Below, one piece after another: positions 1 through 7,369 of a stretch of DNA of 23,468 nucleotides. Position 1 is the stretch's first letter. The number at the start of each line of letters is the position of its first letter. The notes beneath the pieces were generated by a model. The model did not search any database and was not told where the DNA came from. It was given only the letters and a program-made list of their open reading frames with translations. Location of the stretch: NCBI GenBank assembly GCA_964531745.1, contig CAZHFX010000014.1, positions 1 through 23,468 on the forward strand, in the 5' to 3' direction. A program made the translations under genes and the position numbers. Origin of the DNA: JACRFW01 sp964531745 (GTDB taxonomy: Bacteria; Patescibacteriota; Patescibacteriia; Magasanikbacterales; GWA2-37-8).

Positions 1-2874
1 TATAATGCCCACGGCGGTGCCAGTGGCCACCTCGGCGTTGGTCGCGAGATCGTATCCGTAGCACTTGCGGCAAACTGCCTTGGGCAAGCGGCATTGAAGA
101 ATGCTTCTCACATGCACCGACGGAACATCGCGCTCCTCAATCAAACGAGCGATCTTGTCGTCAATGACATCTCCGGCTTTCACAATCACCTTGTTGCCGA
201 CTTTCACATCGGCGGCGGTATAACGGCTCCAGACGCGGTCGGCCAATTTCTCGCCCATTTGCTTGGATTGTTCAATCGTAAATATCTCGCCGATCTCATC
301 GCCGCAATCATCTTCAATAACGACAACATCCTGCGACACATCAACAAGACGGCGGGTTAAGTACCCGGCGTTCGCGGTGCGCAGAGCCGTATCAGACAAA
401 CCTTTGCGCGTGCCGTGGCTGGAGATAAAGAATTCCAACACGTCAAAACCTTCTTTAAAGTTACCTTTGATGGGGAGCTCAATGATATCGCCGGAAGGAG
501 AAACGACGAGGCCTTTCATGCCCATGACCTGGCCAAGCTGGCCGTAGGTGCCTCTCGCGCCCGAATCAATCATGGCGTAAACCGGACCGTTCTTGTCAAG
601 AATATTTTTGTTGTTGGCCATGATTTTGTCCTTAGCTTCGGTCCAAATTTCTAAAATTTTCGCATGGCGCTCGCCTTGAGTTAAAAGACCTTCCTGAAAT
701 TGCTCTTCCATTTCCTTAATTTTTTGGTCAGCTTCTTTGATCAAAGCCGGTTTTTCCACAATCTTCGGAAAGTCGTCCATGCCGAGAGAATAACCAGATT
801 TAGTGACATAACGATATCCAAGATTTTTTAATTCATCCAAAAAGAAAGCAGTCGTTTCCTGCCCATAAAGTTCTAGACACAGACGGATGATCGCGCCCAA
901 CTTCTTGACGTTGATCACTTCATTGTAATAGGGAAGCTTGGATGGGATAATTTCGTTGAACAAAATGCGGCCGACTGATGTTTCAACTAATCTTTCACTG
1001 CCTTCCGAAAATTTTTCTAAATTGGTGAAACGGACTTTGACGCGTTCGTGCAGACTGACCAAACGGCTCTTGTAGGCCATTTTAGCTTCCTTTTCCGAAC
1101 CAAAAGCTCTCTTCACGACGCCTGTATCATCCACGACATAGCGCGTCAAATAAAAACAGCCCAGAGCAATATCCTGTTTAGGCGTAATAACCGGCTGGCC
1201 GGTGGCCGGCTTAAGCAAGTTCTTTTCCGCGGCCATCAAATTTTCCGCTTCCCAGCGGGCTTCAGCTGTAAGAGGCAGATGGACAGCCATCTGGTCGCCG
1301 TCAAAGTCAGCATTAAAAGCGGTACACACCAACGGGTGAAGCTGAATGGCCTTGCCTTCTACCAGCCGGGGATGAAACGCCTGAATGCCAAGACGATGGA
1401 GAGTTGGAGCGCGATTCAACAACACGCGCGTCGTTTTGGTTAATTCTTCCAAAATGTCCCAAACCTCATCGGCTTCAGATTCAATAAAACGGCTGGCGCT
1501 TCGGACGTTATGGGCCAGTTCGCTTCTGATAATTTCACCCATGATAAACGGTTTGAAAAGCTCCAAAGCCATGCGCTTGGGCAGACCACATTCATCAATA
1601 TTAAGCTGCGGACCGACGACGATGACGGAACGGCCGGAGTAGTCCACGCGCTTGCCTAGCAAATTCTGGCGGAAACGCCCCTGTTTGCCTTTCAAAATAT
1701 CAGCGAGAGAACGCAATTGGCGCTTTTGGCCGGTGGAAGCGGTAACAGTTTTGGCGTGGCGGGCGTTGTTATCAATGAGCGCGTCCACCGCTTCTTGCAA
1801 CATGCGCTTTTCATTGCGGCAGATGACTTCCGGAGCGTCAAGCTCCAGCAAACGGCGCAGGCGATTGTTGCGATTGATGACGCGGCGATACAAATCATTC
1901 AAATCGGAGGTGGCAAAACGGCCGCCATCAAGAGCGACCATGGGGCGCAGATCGGGAGGAATAACCGGGATATTTTTCATAATCATCCATTCGGGCCGGA
2001 TTTTGTTCATAGCCAAGCTCTTTAAGAGCTTTTTGCGACGAATGATGCGCTCTAATTTTGAACCTTTGGCGCTTTGCTGTTCAGCCGCTAATTTTTTAAT
2101 CGTCTCTTCAACATTGATGCGATTAAGCAAATGATAGATGGCTTCGGCTCCGATTGAAGCCTCAAACAAGTGGCCATAGCGGAGCGACAGCTCCTGATAT
2201 TTATTTTCAGAAACAATGCGCAAAAGAACGAGCTCTTTAAGCTCTTTTTCCGCCTGCTGAAAGTCCGCTTCCAAAGCTTTCTGTTTGCGCTCGGCCTCTT
2301 CTTTGATTTTTCCCATCGCCCCCGAGGCGGCCTTGTTATCGGCGGCAATTTTGAGGCCGTCGGCGAGTTCGCGTTCAATTTGTTTTTTCTTGGATTTATA
2401 TTCCTGGCGCAAGAGGTCGCTGGTCTGTTTTTTGCCTTCTTCATTGACGCGCGTAATGACAAAGGAAGCGAAGTAAATGACTTTCTCCAAAGCTTGGGCG
2501 GAAAGATCTAGAACCAAGCCAATTTTTGAAGGCACCGAGCGCAAAAACCAAATATGAGCGGCCGGAGCGACCAATTCAATGTGCCCCATGCGTTCGCGGC
2601 GCACCAAAGAATGCGTTACTTCCACGCCGCACTTGTCGCAAACGATGCCTTTATAGCGGATTTTTTTATATTTGCCGCAATAACATTCCCAATCTTTTAC
2701 CGGGCCGAAAATTTCTTCGGCAAAGAGGCCGCCCTTTTCCGGCTTTTGGGTGCGGTAATTGATGGTCTCCGGTTTTGAAACTTCGCCATACGACCAACCG
2801 CGAATAACTTCCGGCGAAGCCAGTTTTAGACGGATAGCGTCAAAGTTCATTGAGTGGAGTTGATCTCGGGGCAT
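1..2874 (-). CDS. rpoC: RNA polymerase subunit beta', N-terminal 958 residues (cut by window edge)
   Basis: Largest catalytic subunit of RNA polymerase. The reverse-strand reading frame is open from the ATG at 2874 to the window edge. Visible features are the N-terminal zinc finger (C64, C66, C79, C82), the active-site loop NADFDGDQM whose three Mg-binding aspartates are D523, D525 and D527, a conserved trigger-loop stretch (GTRKGLSDTALRTANAGYL), and three cysteines of the second zinc site (C928, C935, C938). The frame leaves the window just before the conserved IAAQSIGEPGTQL region, so the rest of the C-terminal half is missing. It lies 48 bp after rpoB and is surely co-transcribed with it. 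The start could also be the ATG at 2850, eight codons in; neither has a clear Shine-Dalgarno. The spacer holds short degenerate words of the GTAGTAAG/GGAGTA kind. Identification is certain; the exact start is not. Confidence 0.97.
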   Translation of the reverse strand, partial: MPRDQLHSMNFDAIRLKLASPEVIRGWSYGEVSKPETINYRTQKPEKGGLFAEEIFGPVKDWECYCGKYKKIRYKGIVCDKCGVEVTHSLVRRERMGHIELVAPAAHIWFLRSVPSKIGLVLDLSAQALEKVIYFASFVITRVNEEGKKQTSDLLRQEYKSKKKQIERELADGLKIAADNKAASGAMGKIKEEAERKQKALEADFQQAEKELKELVLLRIVSENKYQELSLRYGHLFEASIGAEAIYHLLNRINVEETIKKLAAEQQSAKGSKLERIIRRKKLLKSLAMNKIRPEWMIMKNIPVIPPDLRPMVALDGGRFATSDLNDLYRRVINRNNRLRRLLELDAPEVICRNEKRMLQEAVDALIDNNARHAKTVTASTGQKRQLRSLADILKGKQGRFRQNLLGKRVDYSGRSVIVVGPQLNIDECGLPKRMALELFKPFIMGEIIRSELAHNVRSASRFIESEADEVWDILEELTKTTRVLLNRAPTLHRLGIQAFHPRLVEGKAIQLHPLVCTAFNADFDGDQMAVHLPLTAEARWEAENLMAAEKNLLKPATGQPVITPKQDIALGCFYLTRYVVDDTGVVKRAFGSEKEAKMAYKSRLVSLHERVKVRFTNLEKFSEGSERLVETSVGRILFNEIIPSKLPYYNEVINVKKLGAIIRLCLELYGQETTAFFLDELKNLGYRYVTKSGYSLGMDDFPKIVEKPALIKEADQKIKEMEEQFQEGLLTQGERHAKILEIWTEAKDKIMANNKNILDKNGPVYAMIDSGARGTYGQLGQVMGMKGLVVSPSGDIIELPIKGNFKEGFDVLEFFISSHGTRKGLSDTALRTANAGYLTRRLVDVSQDVVVIEDDCGDEIGEIFTIEQSKQMGEKLADRVWSRYTAADVKVGNKVIVKAGDVIDDKIARLIEERDVPSVHVRSILQCRLPKAVCRKCYGYDLATNAEVATGTAVGII

Positions 2875-2922
2875 ATGATAAAGAGGGTAGTAAGTTAGGA
2901 GTAAGGAGTAGTACGAACTAGG

Positions 2923-5900
2923 CTACTTGCTTATCTGGCCAACGGATTGCCCAGTCGCGATAGCCCCTTCAATGCTGGCGGTTTTGTTCAACTCCGCTTC
3001 GACTTCAGCGGTAGGCCGATATTCACCTGATTCAGCGCGGCTCAGGAGTTCCACGTCAAGACCCAGCCCTTTGAGTTCGCGCACGAGTACGTTGAATGAT
3101 TCCGGGATATTTACCTTGCTGACCGGCTCGCCTTTGATAATGGCCTCGTAAGCTTTGGAGCGTCCCTGCACGTCATCAGATTTAATGGTAATCATTTCCT
3201 GCAAAGTGTGCGCGGCGCCGTAGGCTTCCAGCGCCCACACTTCCATTTCACCAAAACGCTGGCCGCCAAACTGGGCCTTGCCGCCGAGCGGCTGTTGCGT
3301 GATGAGCGAGTACGGCCCGATAGAGCGCTGATGGATTTTGTCTTCCACCATGTGGTTGAGCTTCAACATGTAGTTGTAGCCAATGGTGGTTTTATGGTCA
3401 AAAGGTTCGCCGGTGCGGCCGTCAAAAAGCTGAACTTGGCCGCTCAAAGGAAATCCAGCTTTGCCGAGCTCAACTTTTATCTGCTCTTCCGTGACGCCAT
3501 TCAATACCGGAGTCGCCACCTTGTAGCCCAGGGCGTTCGCGGCGAGTCCAAGGTGCGTTTCCAGGAGCTGACCTAAATTCATGCGCGAAATAACGCCGAG
3601 CGGAGAAAGAATAATATCAACCGGCGTGCCATCTTCCAGGAACGGCATTTCTTCCACCGGCACCACTTTGGAAACGACGCCTTTGTTGCCGTGGCGGCCG
3701 GCCATTTTATCTCCTACCTGCACCTTGCGCAAATCGGCGACTGTCACCTGCACCTGCTTAATAACGCCCGGCTCAAGCTTGTCGCCGCTTTCGGCCGAAA
3801 AAATCTTGACGTCAATAACCTTGCCATGTTCGCCATGCTCTAAATAAAGAGAGGAATCGCGCACGTCGCGGGCCTTGTCGCCAAAAATGGCGCGGAGCAA
3901 CCTCTCTTCGGCGGAGAGTTCAGTCTCGCCTTTGGGCGTAATTTTACCCACTAAAATATCGCCGGATTTTACTTCGGCGCCGATGCGGATGATGCCTTCG
4001 CTATCAAGATTTTTTAATTTTTCTTCACTGACGTTCGGAATATCGGACGTAACCACCTCGGGTCCGAGTTTTGTTTCGGATACGTCAATGGTGTAATCCT
4101 CAATATGAATGGAGCTATAACTGTCATCCTGCACCAAGCGCTCGGAAATAATAACGGCGTCTTCATAGTTAAAACCGTCCCACACCATATAAGCCACGAG
4201 CACGTTTTGGCCAAGCGCTAGCTCATTCTGGCGGATAGACGGGCCGTCCGAGAGCGGCTGGCCCCTTTTCACTTTCTCGCCCAGCGACACTGCCGGGTGC
4301 TGGTCAATACAGGTAGAGTGATTGGAGCGTTTGAATTTGCTAAACTGATAAGTATGCTTTTGCCCTTTTTTGCCGGTTAAAACAATGTGCCTGCCATCAA
4401 CTTCAGTAATCTCGCCATCTTCGTCGGCCAAAATCATATAACCGGAATAACGGGCGGCTTCATGCTCCACGCCGGTGCCAACGAGCGGCGCTTCCGGCTT
4501 GATGCAAGGTACAGCCTGACGCTGCATGTTCGTGCCCATAAGGGCGCGGGTGGCATCATCATGCTCCAAAAAGGGAATACACGAGGTGGCGATGCTCACA
4601 ATTTGGTTGGAAGCGACATCAAGGTACTCCAAATCAACTGTGCGCGCGGATCCCGGTTTGCTGTAGAGACGGGCGGCGACGTTTTCCTCGGTAAAATAAC
4701 CGCGGTCATCGGTCTTGGTTGAGGCGGCGGCGCTGATAATTTTTTCTTCCTTAAACGAATTTAAATAAACTACTTCATTGGTCACGCGCGGGCGCACCGG
4801 AATAACGGCTTGTTTCAGCTTGGCCAGCTTGACCGCGATCTCTTTGGTAATCGGAGTGCCATCTTTTATATCGCCGATATCGCCGCGGACGAATTCACCC
4901 TCGGTCATTTTCGGATCATTCGCGACTTCGCGCAATACTTTGCGATAGGCGGTTTCAATAAAACCGAATTCATTGATGCGGGCAAAACTGGAGAGGTGAT
5001 TGACCAAGCCGATATTAGGGCCTTCCGGAGTGGCAATCGGGCAGATGCGGCCGTAATGGGTGGTGTGGACATCGCGCACTTCAAAACCGGCGCGGTCTCG
5101 GGAAAGACCGCCCGGGCCAAGAGCGGAGAGGCGGCGTTTATGCTCCAGCTCGGCTAAAGGATTGGTTTGATCCATGAACTGCGAGAGCTGGGAACTCATG
5201 AAGAATTCGCGAATGGCGCTCGTGACCGGGCGGGCGTTGATGAGCTTGTTCGGGGTCAGCTGTTCCAGCTCATAGGTGCTCATGCGATCTTTGATAATGC
5301 GTTCCATGCGCGCCAAACCGACGCGAAAACGATTTTGGGTCAATTCTCCGACCGCGCGCACGCGGCGGTTGCCGAGGTGATCCACGTCATCCGGTTCTTC
5401 CTGGGAAATATTGAGGCGGACAATTTCTTTCAAAACCAAGAGGAGTTTTTCCGCGGACAAAATGCGATTATCTTTCTTTTCATAATCTTCCGGCGTGTAG
5501 CCGAGATCAAACTTGGTGTTGAATTTATAGACGCCGACGCGGCCCAGGTCGTAGCGATCAAAATTGAAAAACATGGCATAGATCAAACTCTTGGCGTTGT
5601 CAGCAGTCGCCAGATCGCCCGGGCGGATTCTTTTATAGACTTCAATCAGAGCCTCGTCCATGTTCTTGGCGAGATCTTTTTTGATGGTGGCGTCAATGTA
5701 ATCAATGTTCGGATGCTTATTGACATCCTTAAAAAGTTCCGTAATTTTCTCATCATCTTCATAGCCAAAAGCGCGCAAAAGCGAGGTGGCGGCGACTTTC
5801 CGCTTGCGATCAACTTTAATCCAAATGACATTGTTCTGATCAGTTTCAATTTCAATCCAGGCGCCGCGGTTCGGAATAATTTTCGCGCCGTAGTAACGCC

Positions 5901-6360
5901 GGCCGCGCACATTTTCCGCGGTAAAAAAAGCGCCGGCCGAGCGAATGAGCTGGGAAACCACCACACGCTCAATGCCGTTGATGATGAAGGTGCCGCGGCT
6001 GGTCATGGCGGGCACATCGCCCAAATAAATTTCCTGCGACTTAGTCTGGTTCGTACGCTTGTTGACGAGGCGCGCCACCACGCGCAGAGGCGATTCAAAA
6101 GTGATGTTGCGTTCGCGGCAGACCACTTCGTCAAAACGCGGTTCATCTAGATAATAATTTTCCAAATAAAGTTCCAGATCGCGGCCGGTAAAATCGGTAA
6201 TCGGAGAAATTTCTTCAAACAATTCTTTCACGCCGAATTTCAAAAACCAGTCATAAGAATTTTTCTGCACCTCAATAAGGTCAGGCGTGGGAATGGACAC
6301 CACCTCGCGCAGATATTTCCGTTCAATCGTGTTGATCTTCTGGTGTTTAAAAATGGGCAT
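2923..6360 (-). CDS. rpoB: RNA polymerase subunit beta
   Basis: Complete beta subunit of 1145 residues, short compared with about 1340 in Escherichia coli, as is usual outside the proteobacteria. It opens MPIFKHQKINTIERKYLREV and carries the conserved rifampicin-pocket region: SSQLSQFMDQTNP followed by HKRRLSALGPGG. The positions commonly mutated in resistant strains (Asp of FMDQ, His of HKRR, Ser of LSALG) have the sensitive-type residue. The GDKMAGRHGNKGVVS and SLITQQPLGGKAQFGGQRFG signatures are present near the C terminus. The start has no visible Shine-Dalgarno. No rplJ/rplL precedes it; instead a dedicated promoter and a long structured leader do, suggesting rpoBC is an independent, attenuated unit. 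Large plus-strand open frames inside this gene are only antisense shadows. Confidence 0.98.
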   Translation of the reverse strand: MPIFKHQKINTIERKYLREVVSIPTPDLIEVQKNSYDWFLKFGVKELFEEISPITDFTGRDLELYLENYYLDEPRFDEVVCRERNITFESPLRVVARLVNKRTNQTKSQEIYLGDVPAMTSRGTFIINGIERVVVSQLIRSAGAFFTAENVRGRRYYGAKIIPNRGAWIEIETDQNNVIWIKVDRKRKVAATSLLRAFGYEDDEKITELFKDVNKHPNIDYIDATIKKDLAKNMDEALIEVYKRIRPGDLATADNAKSLIYAMFFNFDRYDLGRVGVYKFNTKFDLGYTPEDYEKKDNRILSAEKLLLVLKEIVRLNISQEEPDDVDHLGNRRVRAVGELTQNRFRVGLARMERIIKDRMSTYELEQLTPNKLINARPVTSAIREFFMSSQLSQFMDQTNPLAELEHKRRLSALGPGGLSRDRAGFEVRDVHTTHYGRICPIATPEGPNIGLVNHLSSFARINEFGFIETAYRKVLREVANDPKMTEGEFVRGDIGDIKDGTPITKEIAVKLAKLKQAVIPVRPRVTNEVVYLNSFKEEKIISAAASTKTDDRGYFTEENVAARLYSKPGSARTVDLEYLDVASNQIVSIATSCIPFLEHDDATRALMGTNMQRQAVPCIKPEAPLVGTGVEHEAARYSGYMILADEDGEITEVDGRHIVLTGKKGQKHTYQFSKFKRSNHSTCIDQHPAVSLGEKVKRGQPLSDGPSIRQNELALGQNVLVAYMVWDGFNYEDAVIISERLVQDDSYSSIHIEDYTIDVSETKLGPEVVTSDIPNVSEEKLKNLDSEGIIRIGAEVKSGDILVGKITPKGETELSAEERLLRAIFGDKARDVRDSSLYLEHGEHGKVIDVKIFSAESGDKLEPGVIKQVQVTVADLRKVQVGDKMAGRHGNKGVVSKVVPVEEMPFLEDGTPVDIILSPLGVISRMNLGQLLETHLGLAANALGYKVATPVLNGVTEEQIKVELGKAGFPLSGQVQLFDGRTGEPFDHKTTIGYNYMLKLNHMVEDKIHQRSIGPYSLITQQPLGGKAQFGGQRFGEMEVWALEAYGAAHTLQEMITIKSDDVQGRSKAYEAIIKGEPVSKVNIPESFNVLVRELKGLGLDVELLSRAESGEYRPTAEVEAELNKTASIEGAIATGQSVGQISK

Positions 6361-6652
6361 AACGCGAAATTATTAATAACGAATGTTAAATATTAAATAT
6401 CTTGCTGGCTTCCTTCACCGCACAATGCGGGAGTCGTTGACAATAAAAAACCCCTAGCAGATAAATTTTCAGCTAGAGTTACAGAGTTTTCCTCAAAAAC
6501 CGCAAGGTGTTAAACAGATTGGGCATCACAATTGTTAGACCTTGCATCCCGGCAAAGACATATGGACGGTGGCCGGAACACCTACCCGGCCAACCAAATA
6601 TGGCTTATATTAGCCAAATTCAGTTTTCAGCCGAGGACGAGTAATTAGAAGT
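6361..6652 (-). promoter_or_regulatory. Structured 5' leader of rpoBC
   Basis: Region of about 290 nt between the predicted transcription start (about 6652) and the rpoB ATG. Read on the minus strand it can form, in order: TGGCT/AGCCA (6601-6605 with 6612-6616), a strong TGGCCGG/CCGGCCA hairpin (6570-6576 with 6586-6592, 9-nt loop), a long stem starting GCAAGGT/ACCTTGC (6502-6508 with 6539-6545), then a terminator-like hairpin at 6445-6478. There is no good open frame. I do not recognise a known riboswitch or ribosomal-protein leader. Attenuation of rpoB is known from other bacteria, where the terminator sits between rplL and rpoB; here the equivalent would be in a dedicated leader. It could also be a separate small RNA ending at the terminator, with rpoB made by read-through. 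Confidence 0.6.
6445..6478 (-). terminator. Intrinsic terminator / attenuator ahead of rpoB
   Basis: On the minus strand a stem CTCTAGC/GCTAGGG (6472-6478 with 6451-6458, one wobble pair, 13-nt loop) is followed directly by six T (6445-6450). It lies about 85 nt upstream of the rpoB start and downstream of the rpoB promoter, so it can only act as an attenuator, or as the end of a short leader RNA. Confidence 0.6.
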
Positions 6653-6658
6653 ATCGCC

Positions 6659-6687
6659 ATTCTACCCTTATATAAGGGTTTTGTCAA
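6659..6687 (-). promoter_or_regulatory. Sigma70-type promoter of rpoBC with a palindrome in its spacer
   Basis: TTGACA (6687-6682) and TAGAAT (6664-6659) are separated by exactly 17 bp, a near-perfect housekeeping promoter. Nearly the whole spacer is a perfect 16-bp palindrome, ACCCTTAT/ATAAGGGT (6664-6679), which could be a repressor operator or a DNA-shape element. Confidence 0.8.
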
Positions 6688-6695
6688 ATGGAGCA

Positions 6696-7048
6696 AGTGG
6701 ATAACAGGTTGTCAAGAGTTAGGAAAGATTTTGCTTATTTTAGCTAAAAAAATCAACTCCCGAATCACCCAGCAATAAACTTGTCCACAGGAACGTTGCC
6801 ACTAACAAAAGTATTGAAACGCGCTATACTCGTTTGTTGTGCTGCTCTTTTTATCGTTGCCATAGTTGCTTTCGACAAGCCTGCCTATTCCAGTTCCACG
6901 AGCCGCCGGGAAAAAATCTCTGACGGTTCACCTCCCTGCCAAGCTCGGCAGAAATGTTCCACCCGGGGACGATCTCTCGGGCACACATAAAAGCAATGCG
7001 GGTTTTTCTAGATTATTTTTGTTTTTATAAAAAAATAACTTATACACA
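6696..7048. other. Three scattered DnaA-box-like 9-mers
   Basis: TTATCCACT lies on the minus strand at 6696-6704, TTGTCCACA on plus at 6781-6789 and TTATACACA on plus at 7040-7048. The last fits TTATNCACA; the first two are one base from TTATCCACA. The third adjoins an AT-rich tract (about 7005-7040). There is no dnaA or dnaN gene in the window. These may be a chance cluster, DnaA-controlled promoter sites, or part of an origin. Confidence 0.3.
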
Positions 7049-7059
7049 CGTTCGCGCGC
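6705..7059. other. Non-coding spacer, no confident gene
   Basis: About 350 bp without a convincing gene. A plus-strand frame from the TTG at 6814 would give a signal-peptide-like start (MKRAILVCCAALFIVAIVAF) but soon turns into unconvincing sequence. Two small hairpins occur: CTGCC/GGCAG around 6936-6951 and a CCCGG/CGGG pair around 6961-6980. A T/A-rich stretch follows from about 7005. Confidence 0.4.
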
Positions 7060-7087
7060 TTGACTTATATTTTTTTTCAACTACAAT
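7060..7087 (+). promoter_or_regulatory. Promoter of the rod-shaped RNA
   Basis: TTGACT (7060-7065), a 16-bp spacer and TACAAT (7082-7087) form a good sigma70-type promoter. The predicted start is about 7094, just before the closing stem of the RNA. Confidence 0.7.
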
Positions 7088-7093
7088 TCACAG

Positions 7094-7318
7094 ATACAAA
7101 ATTATTTTTCTCTACCAAACTGCGAAAGTGTTGATGTCTCAACCGAATCGAATTCTAAAAAAACAATCTCTCTCTTACCCGTAACAGATTTACTTTGTTA
7201 CCGGGTAACGTTTTCTAGATTTGATTCGTAAGCTAAGACATGCAATACTTCTCGCAGTTTAGTGGAGAAAAAATTTTATCCCCTGCCCCGACGTAAAGTC
7301 AGGGCGGGGGATTTTTTA
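7094..7318 (+). ncRNA. Rod-shaped non-coding RNA, probable 6S RNA
   Basis: Between its promoter and terminator the transcript folds on itself almost end to end. The outer stem pairs 7105-7117 with 7260-7272. It continues as 7118-7139 with 7236-7259 (22 pairs, two single-nt bulges, one G-U). A further six-pair stem is CGAATC/GATTCG (7144-7149 with 7223-7228). A large asymmetric internal loop follows (about 7150-7174 and 7209-7222), and the top is a hairpin pairing 7175-7186 with 7196-7208, with one bulged C. A rod of about 170-180 nt with a closing stem, a central bubble and an apical stem is the hallmark of 6S RNA, which mimics an open promoter and binds RNA polymerase holoenzyme. The fold is seen directly; the 6S identity is inferred from shape and size, not from sequence. 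The alternative is an unknown structured RNA or an ftsK leader, but the terminator before ftsK argues against a leader. Confidence 0.6.
7279..7317 (+). terminator. Intrinsic terminator of the rod-shaped RNA
   Basis: A GC-rich stem (CCCC, TG, CCC, GAC arms at 7280-7292; partner arm 7298-7310; GTAAA loop) is followed by six T at 7312-7317. It separates the RNA from ftsK, 52 bp further on. Confidence 0.85.
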
Positions 7319-7351
7319 AACAAACTCGGTCTAGTTCACAATCAAAAAATA

Positions 7352-7360
7352 TGCTATGCT
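7352..7360 (+). promoter_or_regulatory. Extended -10 promoter of ftsK
   Basis: TGCTATGCT is an extended -10 element (TGn plus TATGCT at 7355-7360). Nine bp separate it from the ftsK ATG, so the transcript would begin about 2-3 nt before the start codon. No convincing -35 is seen. Confidence 0.45.
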
Positions 7361-7369
7361 TAACTCATT

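Noticed and set aside
5167..6150. A 327-codon plus-strand open frame, and many others across 94-6150
   Set aside because: They lie antisense to clearly conserved rpoB and rpoC sequence and show no recognisable domains.
6395..6430. GGTGAAGGAAGCCAGCA on the minus strand, resembling the GGAAGGAAGCAGCC loop of SRP RNA
   Set aside because: The paired GGTCAGG-side partner and surrounding stem are missing, and it lies beyond the terminator in the rpoB leader.
6361..7369. RNase P RNA or tmRNA in the large divergent spacer
   Set aside because: No GAGGAAAGTC-type core, no tRNA-like ends and no tag frame were found on either strand.
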